Shown: positions 10,208 to 20,542, counted from the stretch's first letter. The stretch: DNA of 64,000 bases from Doryteuthis pealeii (GCA_023376005.1 CM042141.1:91805530-91869529), one strand, 5' to 3'. Notes: generated from the sequence alone by a model not told the origin. A program made the numbers and translations.

Positions 10208-10310
10208 TTTTAGCATCTCATCTTGGACGATTTGGATGGTGTCATTTTTAACCAGAGGGTGTTGCAAGATGCTAACGGTCGTACAATTAAGGAACACGAC
10301 TATTAATATC
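10208..10310 (+). repeat. Family R piece after the palindrome
   Basis: Starts TTTTAGCATCTCATCTTGG, the same sequence found at 9640, but differs from copy 1 at several bases (ACCAGAGG and GATGCTAACGG) and diverges after GGAACAC. It is therefore a separate R copy, not an exact third arm. Confidence 0.75.
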
Positions 10311-10439
10311 ATTAACATTAACATGTGCCTTACGACGTTTCGTCTAGCAGGAATTATGAAATCAGTTCATTTTCTTTAAAAAAATGATGCAAAACCCATG
10401 TCTTTAAAGTAGCGTCTATTTCTCGGGGCACCCAATATA

Positions 10440-10810
10440 AATAAGTACAATAATCTTGATTTAATTCTCTTTCACAATTTTCTTCTTTCTTTCATTCTTT
10501 TCACCTGTTCATTATATTCGATTGAAACATGTTAGCATAATCGCTTCCGCGCCATCATCCCTCTCTCTATCTTTCCCCTACGTTCTTTCTTTCTTCCTTA
10601 TTATATTTTTCTGAGTGGCATGTCCTTTTTCTTCCCTTTCTTTCTTTATAATAAAAAACGGAATGGTCCATTATTTAGCTGAGGGGACGACACTCATAAC
10701 AAATAAGAAATCGGCAGATAAGCAACATTAGATAATCAGGATTTCTATTTTTGCATTTCATCTTGGACGATTTGGACGGTCTTATTTTTAAGCAGAGGGT
10801 GTTGCTGTAG
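10440..10810 (+). repeat. Family R copy
   Basis: Contains ATAATCTTGATTTAATTCTC, the C/T stretch, GGAATGGTCCATTATTTAGC, the TAAGCAACATTAGATAAT motif and GATTTGGACGG. An R terminal piece resumes at 11113-11170 after unrelated sequence, which suggests a 300-bp insertion inside the copy. Confidence 0.7.
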
Positions 10811-11754
10811 AGTTTTTAAATGCCATCCTTGGCCAGTCGAAAAGGGCTTAAAGAAAGTCCTGTGTTATGGAATCCTTTGGTAAGCGTATAAGAAAGAAAG
10901 TCCTGCGTATCGGTAAAGGTCCAGTGATTTAATCCTATGTCCGTCGTCAAAGAGTGTCCATGTAATTATGACCAGTAGGGTCGGGGTTAAGTATTGTATC
11001 AACCTCAGAGTACTGCCAATGATTGACCAAGAGTTAGATCACATGATTCTGGTCGAGTCTAAAAGTAGGAGTGGGCAATTAGCACACACCTTATATGTCC
11101 AAAAATTCAACAGTTGCAAGATGATAACGACCGTACCATTAAGTAACACGAGTATTAATAAATAGATTCTATTTAATAATAATCATATGTTTTCACTGGT
11201 TAAATGGTTAAAAAAATGATGCATTATCCAATGTCTTCAAAGTAGTGTCTATTTCTCGGGGCACCCAGTATAAATATCTACATACGTAAGTATACTTGCA
11301 TTTGTTTCTATATGAGTCTCCATTACAAACATATCGTAGCGATATGTACATATATACACACTCAATTAAAACTTGGAAGTGTCCTTGATTTTGAAGTAAC
11401 TTCCAATTCCACCAGATGGCGCTCTGGTAACCAGTCCATCCGGCAAGTTTCGATTCCAAACCGGATATCCTGAAACACTCACCGTTTACTCGCACTTACT
11501 CACACCTATCCCCGTTTTTTGATCTTTTGTTTCAACACATCTGCAACCAATAAGGGGGAGACAATCAATAAACCACTGAAGACGGACGAAACACTGGAAC
11601 AAGTTGTCACAAAATGATAGCATTGCTCGACTCGCTGAACTTAATTGAGCAGAATGAGAAACTTAAATGAATGGGGAAAATATAGCATCACGGTTATCGT
11701 TGTAGAAAATGGAATCGACGACTAGAGTTCAAATCCCGAACGATTGTGTTCTGT
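10811..11754. other. Unassigned sequence within and after an R copy
   Basis: Includes the split R terminus (11113-11170). A segment at about 11340-11510 has a 95-codon minus-strand frame with no domain I recognise. No RNA gene is seen. Confidence 0.4.
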
Positions 11755-12245
11755 GTTCTCTCTATACTCCTGAACCGTCCTGTCAGTGGGCTGTAGAATA
11801 CACTGACTGCACCCTACAGAGGGGTAAAAATCCCCCCCCCAATGAGGTCATCTGTTGACTGTGGGTGGTGACCCGTGATGTATATTGACGGAATCCTGTT
11901 GACTAAGCGGTTCATGACATGCAACACTCCACTTTGGCTCTTACTTAGGCTAGACGCGCAGTCGGAGAGGCCCCCTCATATCAATCGGCTGGTCACGTCA
12001 ATCCTTAGCATGATTGTCCAAACCTACTGCCCTAATCGCAAACACCCAACCCTTCTTTATCATATATATGCTAGAAGAAGGTGGCTAAGGGTATTAGAGT
12101 CCTGGGTATGACGTTAAACTGCATCTAATGGTGAGGTTCCAATTCTGAAACTTTGGGGAGTATGAAGTACCCCTTTATAACCATTACTCCCAGGTTCACC
12201 CTTACCCGGAATGGTAGTAGCTGTTAGCGTCATATCTATAGGTTA
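11755..12245 (+). mobile_element. SINE-like family C copy, nearly full length
   Basis: Ordered family C motifs: CTACAGAGGGGTAAA, GTGGGTGGTGACCCGTGATG, CATGCAACACTCCA, TAGGCTAGACGCG, CAGTCGGAGAGGCC, ATCGGCTGGTCACGTCAA, TCCTGGGTATGACGTTAAAC, CCATTACTCCCAGG and GGTTAAATAGA. Other near-complete copies are at 62540-63260 (+), 25430-26040 (-) and 53390-53935 (-). Confidence 0.8.
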
Positions 12246-12259
12246 AATAGATAAAAAAT

Positions 12260-12335
12260 GAGTTATATAATGGTATGACTAGAGTTCGAACTCGCAGTCC
12301 GGTACATTAACCATTACGCCACGGGGATTCACAGC
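12260..12335 (-). mobile_element. tRNA-like SINE head fragment (D type)
   Basis: The reversed B box GAGTTCGAACTCG and reversed A-box end CATTACGCCACGGGG resemble the D head. The body is absent. Confidence 0.5.
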
Positions 12336-12416
12336 AATTACAAAGGTTCCAAGTAACTATTAACAAACTATAGTAAACAATTATAGCCACAAGTAACTAT
12401 TCTAAATATAATTTGC

Positions 12417-12964
12417 TTAGTATTATCTGCGTTATTCGGACTATTGTCCTCATCTTCATTGTTATCTGTACAACGTTTCGGCCGATGTGACTTACGGCCT
12501 TCTTCAGGTATTTCTTGTCGGACTCGGGAACCTTCTCGGACTCGGGAACCTTCTTTTCGAACTCGGGAACTTGTCGTAGTCGAGAACCTTCTTGTCGTAA
12601 TCGGGAACCATCACGGAACTTTGAACCTAACCCTTTATTCAGTCCACGGGCGTATCCTGTTCTCATTCCGCTAATCATAGCTGGGGCAGGAGCTGTGTTA
12701 ATTATTTTTCTATGTTACTGCCGCCGATCAGGATTGAACCTGGAATCCAGAGATAACTGTCACTTAGAACTGTTTTAACATAACTAACTTATCCACTAGG
12801 CCATGTGTCCAATTGGTTCCCGAGTCCGACAAGAAATACCTGAAGAAAGCCGGAGGGCATATCGACCGAAACGTTGTACAGATAACAATGAAGATGAGGA
12901 CAATAGTCCGAATACTGCAGATAATACTAATAATCAAGCCTCATCTCAAACATTCAGAGACAAA
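12417..12964 (+). mobile_element. Family H element, 548 bp, inverted ~110-bp arms, 9-bp target duplication
   Basis: Flanked by ATAATTTGC at 12408-12416 and 12965-12973. The left arm, reading GTATTATCTGCGTTATTC to TCTTGTCGGACTCGGGAACC, recurs inverted at 12815-12930. Between the arms lie several 20-bp CGGACTCGGGAACCTTCTT units and a minus-strand tRNA-like segment (about 12725-12800; A-box-like GGCCTAGTGGATAAG, B-box-like GGTTCAATCCTG). The right end carries about 35 bp (CAAGCCTCATCTCAAACATT) missing at the left, so the left end looks truncated, as expected for target-primed reverse transcription. Both arms hold the motif CTGAAGAAnGCC...GRCCGAAACG. Confidence 0.82.
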
Positions 12965-13009
12965 ATAATTTGCATAGAACTAAATGGTTTCAAGTATTCC
13001 TATCTAATA

Positions 13010-13540
13010 TTAACTTGCAGGACCTATGGATATACCACAGTATGATAATTTGATTAATACAACGTTTGATATGTTTACTTTAGAGCTATTGTCAAATAGT
13101 TCAGTATTTAAAAAAGTACAATAATCTTGATTTCATTCTCTCTCACAATTTTTTTATTTCTTTCATTCTTTTCATCTTTTCATTGTATTCGATTGAAACA
13201 TGTCAGCTTAATCGCTTCTACGCTATCATCCCTATCCCTCTATCTTTACCTTACTTTCTTTCTTTCTTTCTTATTATATTTTTTCTGTGTAGCATCTCCT
13301 TTTTCTTCCCTTTTTTCTTTATAATAAAAACGGAATGGTCCATTATTTAGCTGAAGGGACGACTCTCATAACAAATAAGATATCGGTGGATAAGCAATAA
13401 TAGATAATCAGGATTTCTATTTTTGCATTTCATCTTGGACGATTTGGACGGTCTTATTTTTAAGCAGAGGGTGTTGCAAGATGATAACGGCCATACAATT
13501 AAGTAACACGGGTATTAATATATAGATTCTATTTAGTAAT
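13010..13540 (+). repeat. Family R copy
   Basis: Near-complete: GACCTATGGATATACCAC, ACAACGTTTGATATG, the C/T stretch, GAATGGTCCATTATTTAGC, GATTTGGACGGTC, GAGGGTGTTGCAAGATG. It begins 40 bp after the family H element. Confidence 0.75.
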
Positions 13541-13617
13541 AATTATATGTTTTCACTGAGTTAAATGGTTTCTTGTATTCCTGTTGAATACGAATAATTT
13601 TCAAAGACAAATATTTG

Positions 13618-13745
13618 ACCCATATATAGTACCCTAAGAGGTACTACCACTCCGGGTCAGAATGGACCTGAGAGTAATGAACAAAGAGGTATTTCACTCT
13701 CCCCAGGAGATTTACCACCGGAAGTCATTCCCAGAATACAGTTTC
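13618..13745 (-). mobile_element. Family C 3' fragment
   Basis: Reversed terminal motifs of family C (GGTACTACCACTCCGGGTCAG, GTCATTCCCAG). Confidence 0.6.
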
Positions 13746-13767
13746 TATCAGTTTTGATTATTATGGT

Positions 13768-13880
13768 CATAGGGGCACCTAGTATGATGTAATGTTTAGT
13801 GATTTACTCTAGCAGGCCATGAGTAGCGAGTTCGATTCTCATTGGGTGCAACATGTTACTAGTCATGTGTCAAACTAGGC
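13768..13880 (+). mobile_element. tRNA-like family I fragment
   Basis: GGCACCTAGTATGATGTAATG, then the B-box-like GAGTTCGATTCTC, then ATTGGGTGCAACATG. Shares this order with 22635-22875, 23180-23300 and 62155-62270. Confidence 0.55.
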
Positions 13881-14370
13881 AAAGCTTGATAAATCGCCAC
13901 GTCTTTACTTCTAGGTGTAAACAAACAATATGGCCAAGAGTGGAATCGAATAAGGTTGTGACTATAAAATCAAAATTTTCATATCATCTACTGGTTAGCA
14001 TTATTTTCTTACCTTAATCAGTATTAGTCCATGTCAGAAGGCAATAATTTCAGGATGTAGGTTCAAATCTTGCTAGAAGTTAATTCTTTATTTTTGATAC
14101 CCGAAAAAAAAATTATATGAAGTATTGTTATTATTAAATCCTAAGTACACCATGACACTACATTATATCACTCTTGCGTTCTCTATTGTAGTTATTTTTC
14201 TTGTGGTAATCCTCTGATGAGACTCAGATGATAACAAAAGCTTGTGTTAAGGATGAATCCGCTTATCATTGCAATTATAAAATGTACCTACAAAACTGTT
14301 TTTAGATATACTTTTGTTAGTTATTGAGATCAAATTAGATCCCCCTTTGACTTAGCTTATTTGTTGGCAC
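13881..14370. other. Unassigned sequence
   Basis: Contains CTCTGATGAGACTCAGATG at 14211-14229 followed by AACAAAAGCTTG, a phrase reminiscent of the motif in the palindromic elements. Otherwise nothing is recognised. Confidence 0.35.
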
Positions 14371-14379
14371 CTTTCCGTC

Positions 14380-14790
14380 CACTAAGGACGATGGCGTAGT
14401 GTCCAAAAAAAGAAATAAATTATTTGCATCTGCGCAAGTGACTGCAGGCCTATCCCTGCGTGACAGTCTTTGGTGCACTGACTGCACACAAATTGAGATG
14501 CTTTCTGGAGCTGCTGTTTTTTCTCCCTCTTTCTGGCTCTCTTTGCCGTCGAGGCTACTCTCCTCTCCACTTCACCCCCTCTTCGCGTCTTGCTTAACGT
14601 TAAGGCGCCATGCCGCTCGATTTTCTGCATCTACCTCCCACGTGTTTGTGTCAATGTGGCATATCCTCATATCTCTCCCGCAGACATCTTTAAAGCGTAG
14701 ACGTGGTCTACCTACCGATCGGGAGCCTTTTACTAATTCACCATACAAAAGATCTTTTGGGATGCGGCCATTTTCCATCCTCCTGGCATA
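14380..14790 (-). pseudogene. LINE (non-LTR retrotransposon) C-terminal remnant
   Basis: Minus-strand translation gives GRIPKDLLYGELVKGSRS, then GRPRLRFKDVC, then NTWEVDAENRAAWR. In another frame it gives a Cys-rich end, FVCSQCTKDCHAGIGLQS. This is the familiar tail after the reverse transcriptase in many metazoan LINE ORF2 proteins (GRIPK-x-LLYGEL...GRP-x-LR-KDVC...WE-x-x-A-x-DR-x-x-WR, then C-x2-C...IGL-x-SH). At least one frameshift separates the two parts, so it is dead. The reverse transcriptase domain itself is absent (5' truncated). Confidence 0.85.
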
Positions 14791-15360
14791 TACCTTCGTA
14801 TATAACCTTATAAGTTAAAGAAATCTTTATTTTTTATCTATTAATAATTGTTCCATGGTTTAGTAATTAGAAATCTTTTTTTTTTGTTGACGCAAGAAAA
14901 AAGCGTCCAAAAATAGAAAGATAAGTTTGAATTCCAGTTGACTTTTAGTTGTGTATTGTTGAATAAAAGACACAGCGTGATACAAGGTCTATTTGATAGT
15001 TTTCTTTTTCGCATATCCGTCTATCTTATGAATTTATCAGAGATCTGTCAAGAGAATAATGAGATTGTGTAAAAAAAGGGTTTGTTATCAACTTGATTAC
15101 AATTTTATCTTTTCTAAAATAATTCTTTTTGTAAGTTGTTCAACAAAGATTTAGTTTCCACTCCTAAAAAAAAAACAGAACTGGAAGTCTTCAACTGACA
15201 GTTGTTTTTAGTTGCTGTTTCATGACATGTTTCATATTCTCAAAATTTATCAAGTGGTGACCACAGAGTTGGCTTTTGATGTTTCGGAACCGGAAATAGT
15301 GACAATGAGTCAGATCAGGAGATTAACAGGATTGTGGTACCACGGGAATATGCGTTTGCG
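14791..15360. other. Unassigned AT-rich sequence
   Basis: No element or gene is recognised. A short plus-strand frame (15212-15397) runs into the minisatellite. Confidence 0.4.
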
Positions 15361-15376
15361 GAGAATAGGGAACCAA

Positions 15377-15678
15377 TTTTGCACAGATCTTTTGTAGATT
15401 TTCTCAGATTTTCAATAGATTTCGTGCAGATGTTCTATAGATTTTGCTCATATTTTCTGTATATTTTGCACAGACCTTCTATAGATTTTGTGCAGATTTT
15501 CTATAGATTTCGTGCAGATTTCTCATAGACTTTGTCCCTATTTTCTGTATATTTTGCACAGATTTTCTGTATATTTTGTGCAGATATTCTGTATATTTTG
15601 TGCAGATTTTCTGTATATTTTGCACAGATTTTCTGTAGATTTTGTGCAGATTTTCTATAGATTTTGTTCAGATGTGTT
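15377..15678 (+). repeat. 22-bp minisatellite, about 13 units
   Basis: Consensus ATTTTCTGTATATTTTGYRCAG in tandem, with TAGATTTTGTGCAG variants in the outer units and more uniform units in the middle (15540-15640). The tract is T-rich on the plus strand and lies 750 bp upstream of the first cyclase exon. Confidence 0.92.
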
Positions 15679-15724
15679 TAAAAACTTTAGTTTAAAATAA
15701 CAAACATTGAATACCTATCAAGCA

Positions 15725-15790
15725 TGAATAAAACAAAATGTTTCGGCATAGAATAACCCACAAGGGTTGACATGCCGTAAAAGTACACCC
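15725..15790 (-). mobile_element. Family C tail fragment
   Basis: Carries ATGTTTCGGCATAGAATAACC and GGGTTGACATGCCGTAAAA, the terminal piece seen at the end of C copies (63190-63260, 53390-53460, 25430-25490). Confidence 0.6.
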
Positions 15791-16431
15791 CGCTTGATGG
15801 CTCAGCAGGATATTCTAAGCCTCGCCGACAAGATATTCTCTCATGAAAATGTAGTTAGGAATAAAGGGACACAAACTGTAGAAAAGGTTGCGACATTAAA
15901 AAAAATTAATTATCAACTGTATACAATTCGAAATAAGGTAAGACGAATAATAATGATATGACTTTGTAATATCTATTAATAATGGAGATTCGCTTCCGGT
16001 TTTTGTCTGTAACAAAAACTACGTCACTGCTTACGTCACACTACCTAAAATCGTCATAACATAGAATAAATACAAAATTTGAGCATGCAATGTTAGACAG
16101 TCCTCATTGGTTTTTTAAAACAAGTTTTAATAAATACGTACCTGGTATTATCTATCTATATATAGTTTGTTTTATTTTAATATATATTTAAAGTTATCAG
16201 AACTAAGTTTCCATTTCAATTTTTTTTTTACTCCTTTAATAAATTTATTTTATTTTTTACTCCTTTAATAAATTTGATGATTTTACTTTACTTATGATAC
16301 AAACTCTCTGATATTAAATTTTCAACTCCCATTCCCTCAGGCAATATTTATTTTACATCGCCCAGAGGGCGTTTTTTATTTTGCTTGTATTTATAAAATA
16401 AAATGAATATCATTCTATTTATTAATTTTAG
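15791..16431. other. Sequence just upstream of the first cyclase exon
   Basis: At 15975-16090 lies a family J piece (TAATGGAGATTCGCTTCC...TTTGTCTGTAACAAAAACTACG), also found at 23965-24060 (+) and 34375-34440 (-). A 64-codon frame at 15767-15961 ends before AAGGTAAGACG but shows no cyclase similarity. Positions 16421-16431 form the T-rich acceptor of the exon. Confidence 0.5.
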
Positions 16432-16530
16432 GATCTTGTGTGGCTGGAGTGGTTGGCATGAAGATGCCTCGCTATTGCCTAGTTGGAGATACAATCAACA
16501 CCGCTTCACGAATGGAATCCACCGGAGAAG
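16432..16530 (+). CDS. Receptor-type guanylate cyclase, catalytic-domain exon (partial)
   Basis: Internal exon of a class III nucleotide cyclase that makes cGMP from GTP, normally the cytoplasmic C-terminal domain of a single-pass receptor. The exon begins after ...TTTTAG with the last two bases of a Gly codon and ends on the first base of a codon before GTAAGA, so both flanking introns are phase 1. It encodes [11 protein letters not shown] followed by [19 protein letters not shown] and TGE. The Cys of RYCL is the guanine-contacting position of guanylate cyclases, and the Asn and Arg of NTASR are the conserved transition-state pair. Usual family members read [15 protein letters not shown]; here Phe is Val and the next Val is Ile. 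Similarity is closest, from memory, to natriuretic peptide receptor/Gyc32E-type cyclases rather than soluble ones, which have FGNTVN. The preceding exon was not found. Confidence in the family is high; which paralogue it is remains unresolved. Confidence 0.93.
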
Positions 16531-16573
16531 GTAAGACTTACGTATTATTGTTTGATTTCACAACCACTAGTTT

Positions 16574-16665
16574 CTATCTATCTATCCATTTATCTATCAA
16601 TCAATTAATCTATCTATCTATCTATCTATTCATTCCAACCTGATCCCATTTCTTAGACGCTTCAA

Positions 16666-16711
<46 letters not shown>

Positions 16712-16791
16712 GCATCTATCCAAACCTGTTCCTATTTCTTTCCCATCTATCTATCCAAACCTGTTTCCATTTTTTTTATTAGTCTCTTTAG

Positions 16792-16831
<40 letters not shown>

Positions 16832-16859
16832 GTTCCCGTCTCCTTCTTAGTCTCTTTAA

Positions 16860-16897
<38 letters not shown>

Positions 16898-16945
16898 TCC
16901 AATCTGATCCCATCTCTTAGTCTCTTAATATCTACCTATCTAGAT
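16574..16945 (+). repeat. Composite (TCTA)n array with higher-order spacer
   Basis: Five blocks of TCTATCTA separated by diverged copies of a spacer reading CCAAACCTGTTCCCATTTC and TTAGTCTCTTTAAA. The block-plus-spacer unit is about 70-90 bp. It begins only 43 bp after the exon's splice donor. Confidence 0.93.
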
Positions 16946-16994
16946 ACTTATATAATAATATTTATTTTTCGATAGGTTTTTACAAGTGCTTTGC

Positions 16995-16999
<5 letters not shown>

Positions 17000-17059
<60 letters not shown>

Positions 17060-17062
17060 ATT
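17000..17062. repeat. (TA)n microsatellite
   Basis: About 60 bp of alternating TA with one interruption. Confidence 0.95.
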
Positions 17063-17546
17063 ATCATAGAGGTACACGGTAATAGCCTACTCGAGTTTCA
17101 CTATAAGGATCTTCAGGGCTAAATCCACTGGATTAATCAAGATATTGATTAATTGCAGTCGATTTCACGTGTGTGTTTTTTTTCGCGATAAACGGTTGAT
17201 TATATGTCCGCGGTCGAAGAACGCTGGTTTGAAATTCAGAAATTCAAAAAGAACGGAAGTTGCATTTTTTTTTCAAAGGATCAAAATATAAACATTGTTA
17301 GAAATCCGCTTTGTGCTATTGTTTTAAAGGTTTACGACAATGATAAGGATTGTCTATATCATTATAGAGTCTGTAGTGATTAAATGTGGTTTTAATAATG
17401 TATGTCTAAAGTTATTTATTTTAATTAAAGCCAATAGAATGTGTATATATGTATACACACATGGAGGTGTATTTTTACCATTTCAATGGTCTTATTATTA
17501 TTAAAAAAACATTTTCACCGGTAAGTCACTTTTTCCACAAATACCA

Positions 17547-17554
<8 letters not shown>

Positions 17555-17600
<46 letters not shown>
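17555..17600. repeat. (TA)n microsatellite
   Basis: About 45 bp of alternating TA. Confidence 0.95.
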
Positions 17601-17602
<2 letters not shown>

Positions 17603-18345
17603 TTACCCTCTGATACATGTCTTTCTTTAACATCCGGTTACGAAGTAGATACTTTATATCAATTTATGGTCACGTGTGTCGGCACTTCTTTTGATGATTT
17701 TTTTTCTACCGGATCAAGAAGATTTGAATTGTGAGGTTTGTTGATACTAGATCTCATTTTGTACACCCAACGAATTTATCTACGAAAATCACTCAGAGAG
17801 AACAAGAAATAAACAAGTAAATAAAGATAAAAGAATTAAATGTCTCATCCACCCTTACCCCAGCCCCCAAAATATGCAGAGGTACATAACGAAGAGGAAG
17901 AGGAAGAGTAGAATAAGAAAGAGAGAATAATGAAGACAGGAAGATCTTTACGTTTATTCTGTCATTAAAAAAAAAAATCCCCCGTCTTTGCAACGGCATT
18001 ATAAGGAGCGATGGAAGAAATTATCATGGGAACCAGGATTTGAAAAAAAAAAAAAAAAAAAAAAAAAAGAAAGAAAGAAAAAGAGTTACAGCAAAGGGGC
18101 ATAACTCTTTGTAGTAAATGAAAATAAGAACTTCTCAGAATAATAACCAGATGTCACGCTCACACCAGGAAGACTGAGAAATAGGCCGACATATACGCTG
18201 TGTAGAAATTAAAAGAAAAAAGAAGAAAAGAAAAATGATTGAATAAAAATAAAGATGGCAACATAAAATACAATTACCATGCAAGATCCATTATTGCTGA
18301 ATAGCGAATTCGATTCTCACTGGATATTCAACTCTAAAGACCTTT
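17601..18345. other. Unassigned sequence with a poly(A) run
   Basis: Holds A28 with (AAAG)n at about 18043-18080 and a tRNA-like family I scrap at about 18280-18330 (GAATTCGATTCTCACTGG). The interval 17063-17555 is also unassigned. Confidence 0.45.
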
Positions 18346-18346
18346 T

Positions 18347-18783
18347 TCTCTGAATGTTTGAGATGAGGCTTGATGATTAGTATTATCTGCGTTATTCGGA
18401 CTATTGTCCTCATCTTCATTGTTATCTGTACAACGTTTCGGCCGATATGCCCTCCGGCCTTCTTCAGGTATTTCTCGGGAACCTTCTCGGACTCGGGAAC
18501 CTTCTTTTCGGACTCGGGATCTTTCTTATCGTAATCAGGAACCTTCTTGTCGTAATCGGGAGCCATCACAGAACTTTGAACGTAACCCTTTATTCAGTCC
18601 ACAGGGGTATCCTGTTCTCATTCCGCTAACCATAGCTGGTGTAGGGGCGTTAAGCTGTGTTAATTATTATACTATGTTACTGCTGCACTTGATCAGGATT
18701 GAACCTACAGTCTAGGGATAACTGTCATTTAGAACTGTCTTAACCTAACTACTTTATCCACTAGGCCATGTGTCCAATTGGAC
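18347..18783 (+). mobile_element. Family H element lacking the right arm
   Basis: Left end complete, beginning TCTCTGAATGTTTGAGATG, the 5' end that the 12417 copy lacks. It proceeds through the inverted motif (CGTTTCGGCCGATATGCC), the 20-bp CGGACTCGGGAACC units and the tRNA-like segment (18680-18770). It stops at GTGTCCAATTGG where the right arm should start. Confidence 0.8.
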
Positions 18784-18839
18784 TACTAAAGACTATTAAA
18801 GACCTTGTATCCTACCCATGGCGAATAAAACAGTGCTCA

Positions 18840-18930
18840 ATACAAAAATATCATAGAGCCAATTTCGTGTTGCCGTTTCAATTTCATACGACGATAACCA
18901 TTACACCACGGGCGCTTGTAGTCCTTCCCA
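18840..18930 (-). mobile_element. tRNA-like SINE scrap
   Basis: CGACGATAACCATTACACCACGGGCGC reads as the reverse of a SINE head (A-box end GTAATGGTTA). No body is recognised. Confidence 0.45.
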
Positions 18931-19012
18931 CTTTGCTTGAATTCCAATTTTACAAAAGTTTCACTCATATATAAGTCGAGGCCAATTTTTAGTCAAAAAA
19001 AGTAGTATTTCT

Positions 19013-19336
19013 CTGAATGTTTGAGATGAGGGTTACTGATGATTAGTATTATCTGACAAGAAGGTTCCCCTACCCCCCTACCCCAGCTATGGTTAGTGGA
19101 ATGAGAACAGGATACCCCCGTGGATTGAATAAAGGTTCAAAGTTCTGTGATGGCTCCCGATTACGACAAGAAAGTTCCCGAGTCCGAAAAGAAGGTTCCC
19201 GAGTCTGAGAAGGTTCCCGAGTCCGACATGAAATACCTGAAGAAGGTCGGAGGCCATATCGGCCGAAATGTTGTACAGATAACAATGAAGATAAGGACAA
19301 TAGTCCGAATAACGCAGATAATACTAAAAAAAAGTA
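19013..19336 (-). mobile_element. Family H element, rearranged
   Basis: Starts with the family left end (TCTCTGAATGTTTGAGATG, TAGTATTATCTGACAAG), then jumps to internal sequence in reverse orientation (GGTTAGTGGAATGAGAACAGG). It ends with a complete right arm (CCGAAATGTTGTACAGATAAC...CAGATAATACTA). The left arm is almost wholly deleted. Confidence 0.75.
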
Positions 19337-19559
19337 GGTCTTCAAATTTCAACAAATACACGAGTATATACGGTAAGCCAAAGTTTGCTGTTAGGTCATC
19401 TCATTATATTTGAATTTCAACCTTACAAAATTATTACTCATGTATTGGTCGACCGTAATTTCTTTCAGTGAAATCCTTAATTCATGAAATTAACTTTTGA
19501 AGCCAAGGTTTATAATCTTACAAATTATCCTTCATATATGTATTTACCCAGACCCCCCA

Positions 19560-19672
19560 CCCCCAACAAGAACAGGATGCAACACAAGGTCAATTTTTAA
19601 GCGGGGTACAGCTGAATTAAATTCAGAGTTTTCCTTCATTTAGACTGTTGCCTTACCAAGGCTAAAGAAATG
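19560..19672 (-). mobile_element. SINE family B tail fragment
   Basis: Contains GGATGCAACACAAGGTCAAT, AATTCAGAGTTTTCCTTC and GACTGTTGCCTTACCAAGG, the 3' part of family B. Confidence 0.6.
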
Positions 19673-19730
19673 CGAATAAAGTCATCCAACCCAGAATTAT
19701 CAAGTTTTACAATGTCTTGGTCGACTAAAA

Positions 19731-20070
19731 CAGGGATCACCAAACTTCTTTTCACGGTGGGCCGGATAATTGAAAAAATAACGAGCGCAGGCCACATCAC
19801 CTGTGTTTTTCAAACAGTCGTAACAAATAAAAATTTAGGATCCCGTAAGTAACAAGTGAAATGCTCAAACGCACAAAATTTTGTAACCTACCTACAGTAG
19901 TCAAGTCCATGAAGATTTAGTAAGCTTAACATGATATTTAAATTTAAATGGTATCAGAACATCTTGTGTTCCGTACGTTTTAACAAACAAATTCAAGTAC
20001 CGTTGGCAGGCTTGATAAAATGCCTTCGAGGGCCGGATCCGACCCGCGGGCCGTAGTTTGGTGACACCTG
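19731..20070. mobile_element. hAT-type MITE, 340 bp, perfect 8-bp target duplication
   Basis: Flanked by GACTAAAA at 19723-19730 and 20071-20078. Termini are CAGGGATCACCAAACTT and AGTTTGGTGACACCTG. The interior has GGGCCGGAT near both ends and no coding sequence. It is a different family from the 5902-6447 MITE, although both have GGCCGG-type subterminal motifs. Confidence 0.9.
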
Positions 20071-20078
20071 GACTAAAA

Positions 20079-20505
20079 CATCTGGAGCTGTCGAATTGTG
20101 CTTTACGTTACTAAAATACTGCAAACCTTTTGACTCACCCTAGTAATTTAGAAAACGTAAAAATATGCGAGATTTCTTCTTTTTTTTTTGAGGAAATTGC
20201 TTTTAAGTTAATCATCAAAATTTCCCCCAGAGATCTAAATGTGTAAAATTAGAAAGTAATTTAAAAAAAAAAAAGAGAAGCAAATACGACCCCCACCCCA
20301 AAAAGTCTATAAATAAAACAGACATCAAACTTCCTTTTAAAAATTGGTAACAAAAGCTGAATTGTATTGTAGAGGTCGACTGATATTACACACCATTTCA
20401 TTAACATGAACCTATCAACATTCGGAAGTTTCTATGTTGATATCTATATGTAAAAACAAAAGGTTTTCAGCTGATAGGTGTTTTTAGTCTGAGTACAAGG
20501 GGGGG
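20079..20505. other. Unassigned AT-rich sequence
   Basis: No gene or repeat is recognised. Confidence 0.4.
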
Positions 20506-20542
20506 GATATAGATAGAGATAGAGATAGATAGATAGATAGAG

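Noticed and set aside
14399..14818. 139-codon plus-strand open frame
   Set aside because: Antisense shadow of the LINE C-terminal remnant on the minus strand.
15767..15961. Upstream cyclase exon ending at AAG|GTAAGACG
   Set aside because: The frame starts in a family C tail and its residues do not match the expected cyclase sequence (which should end near GIHTG). The donor-like site alone is not enough.
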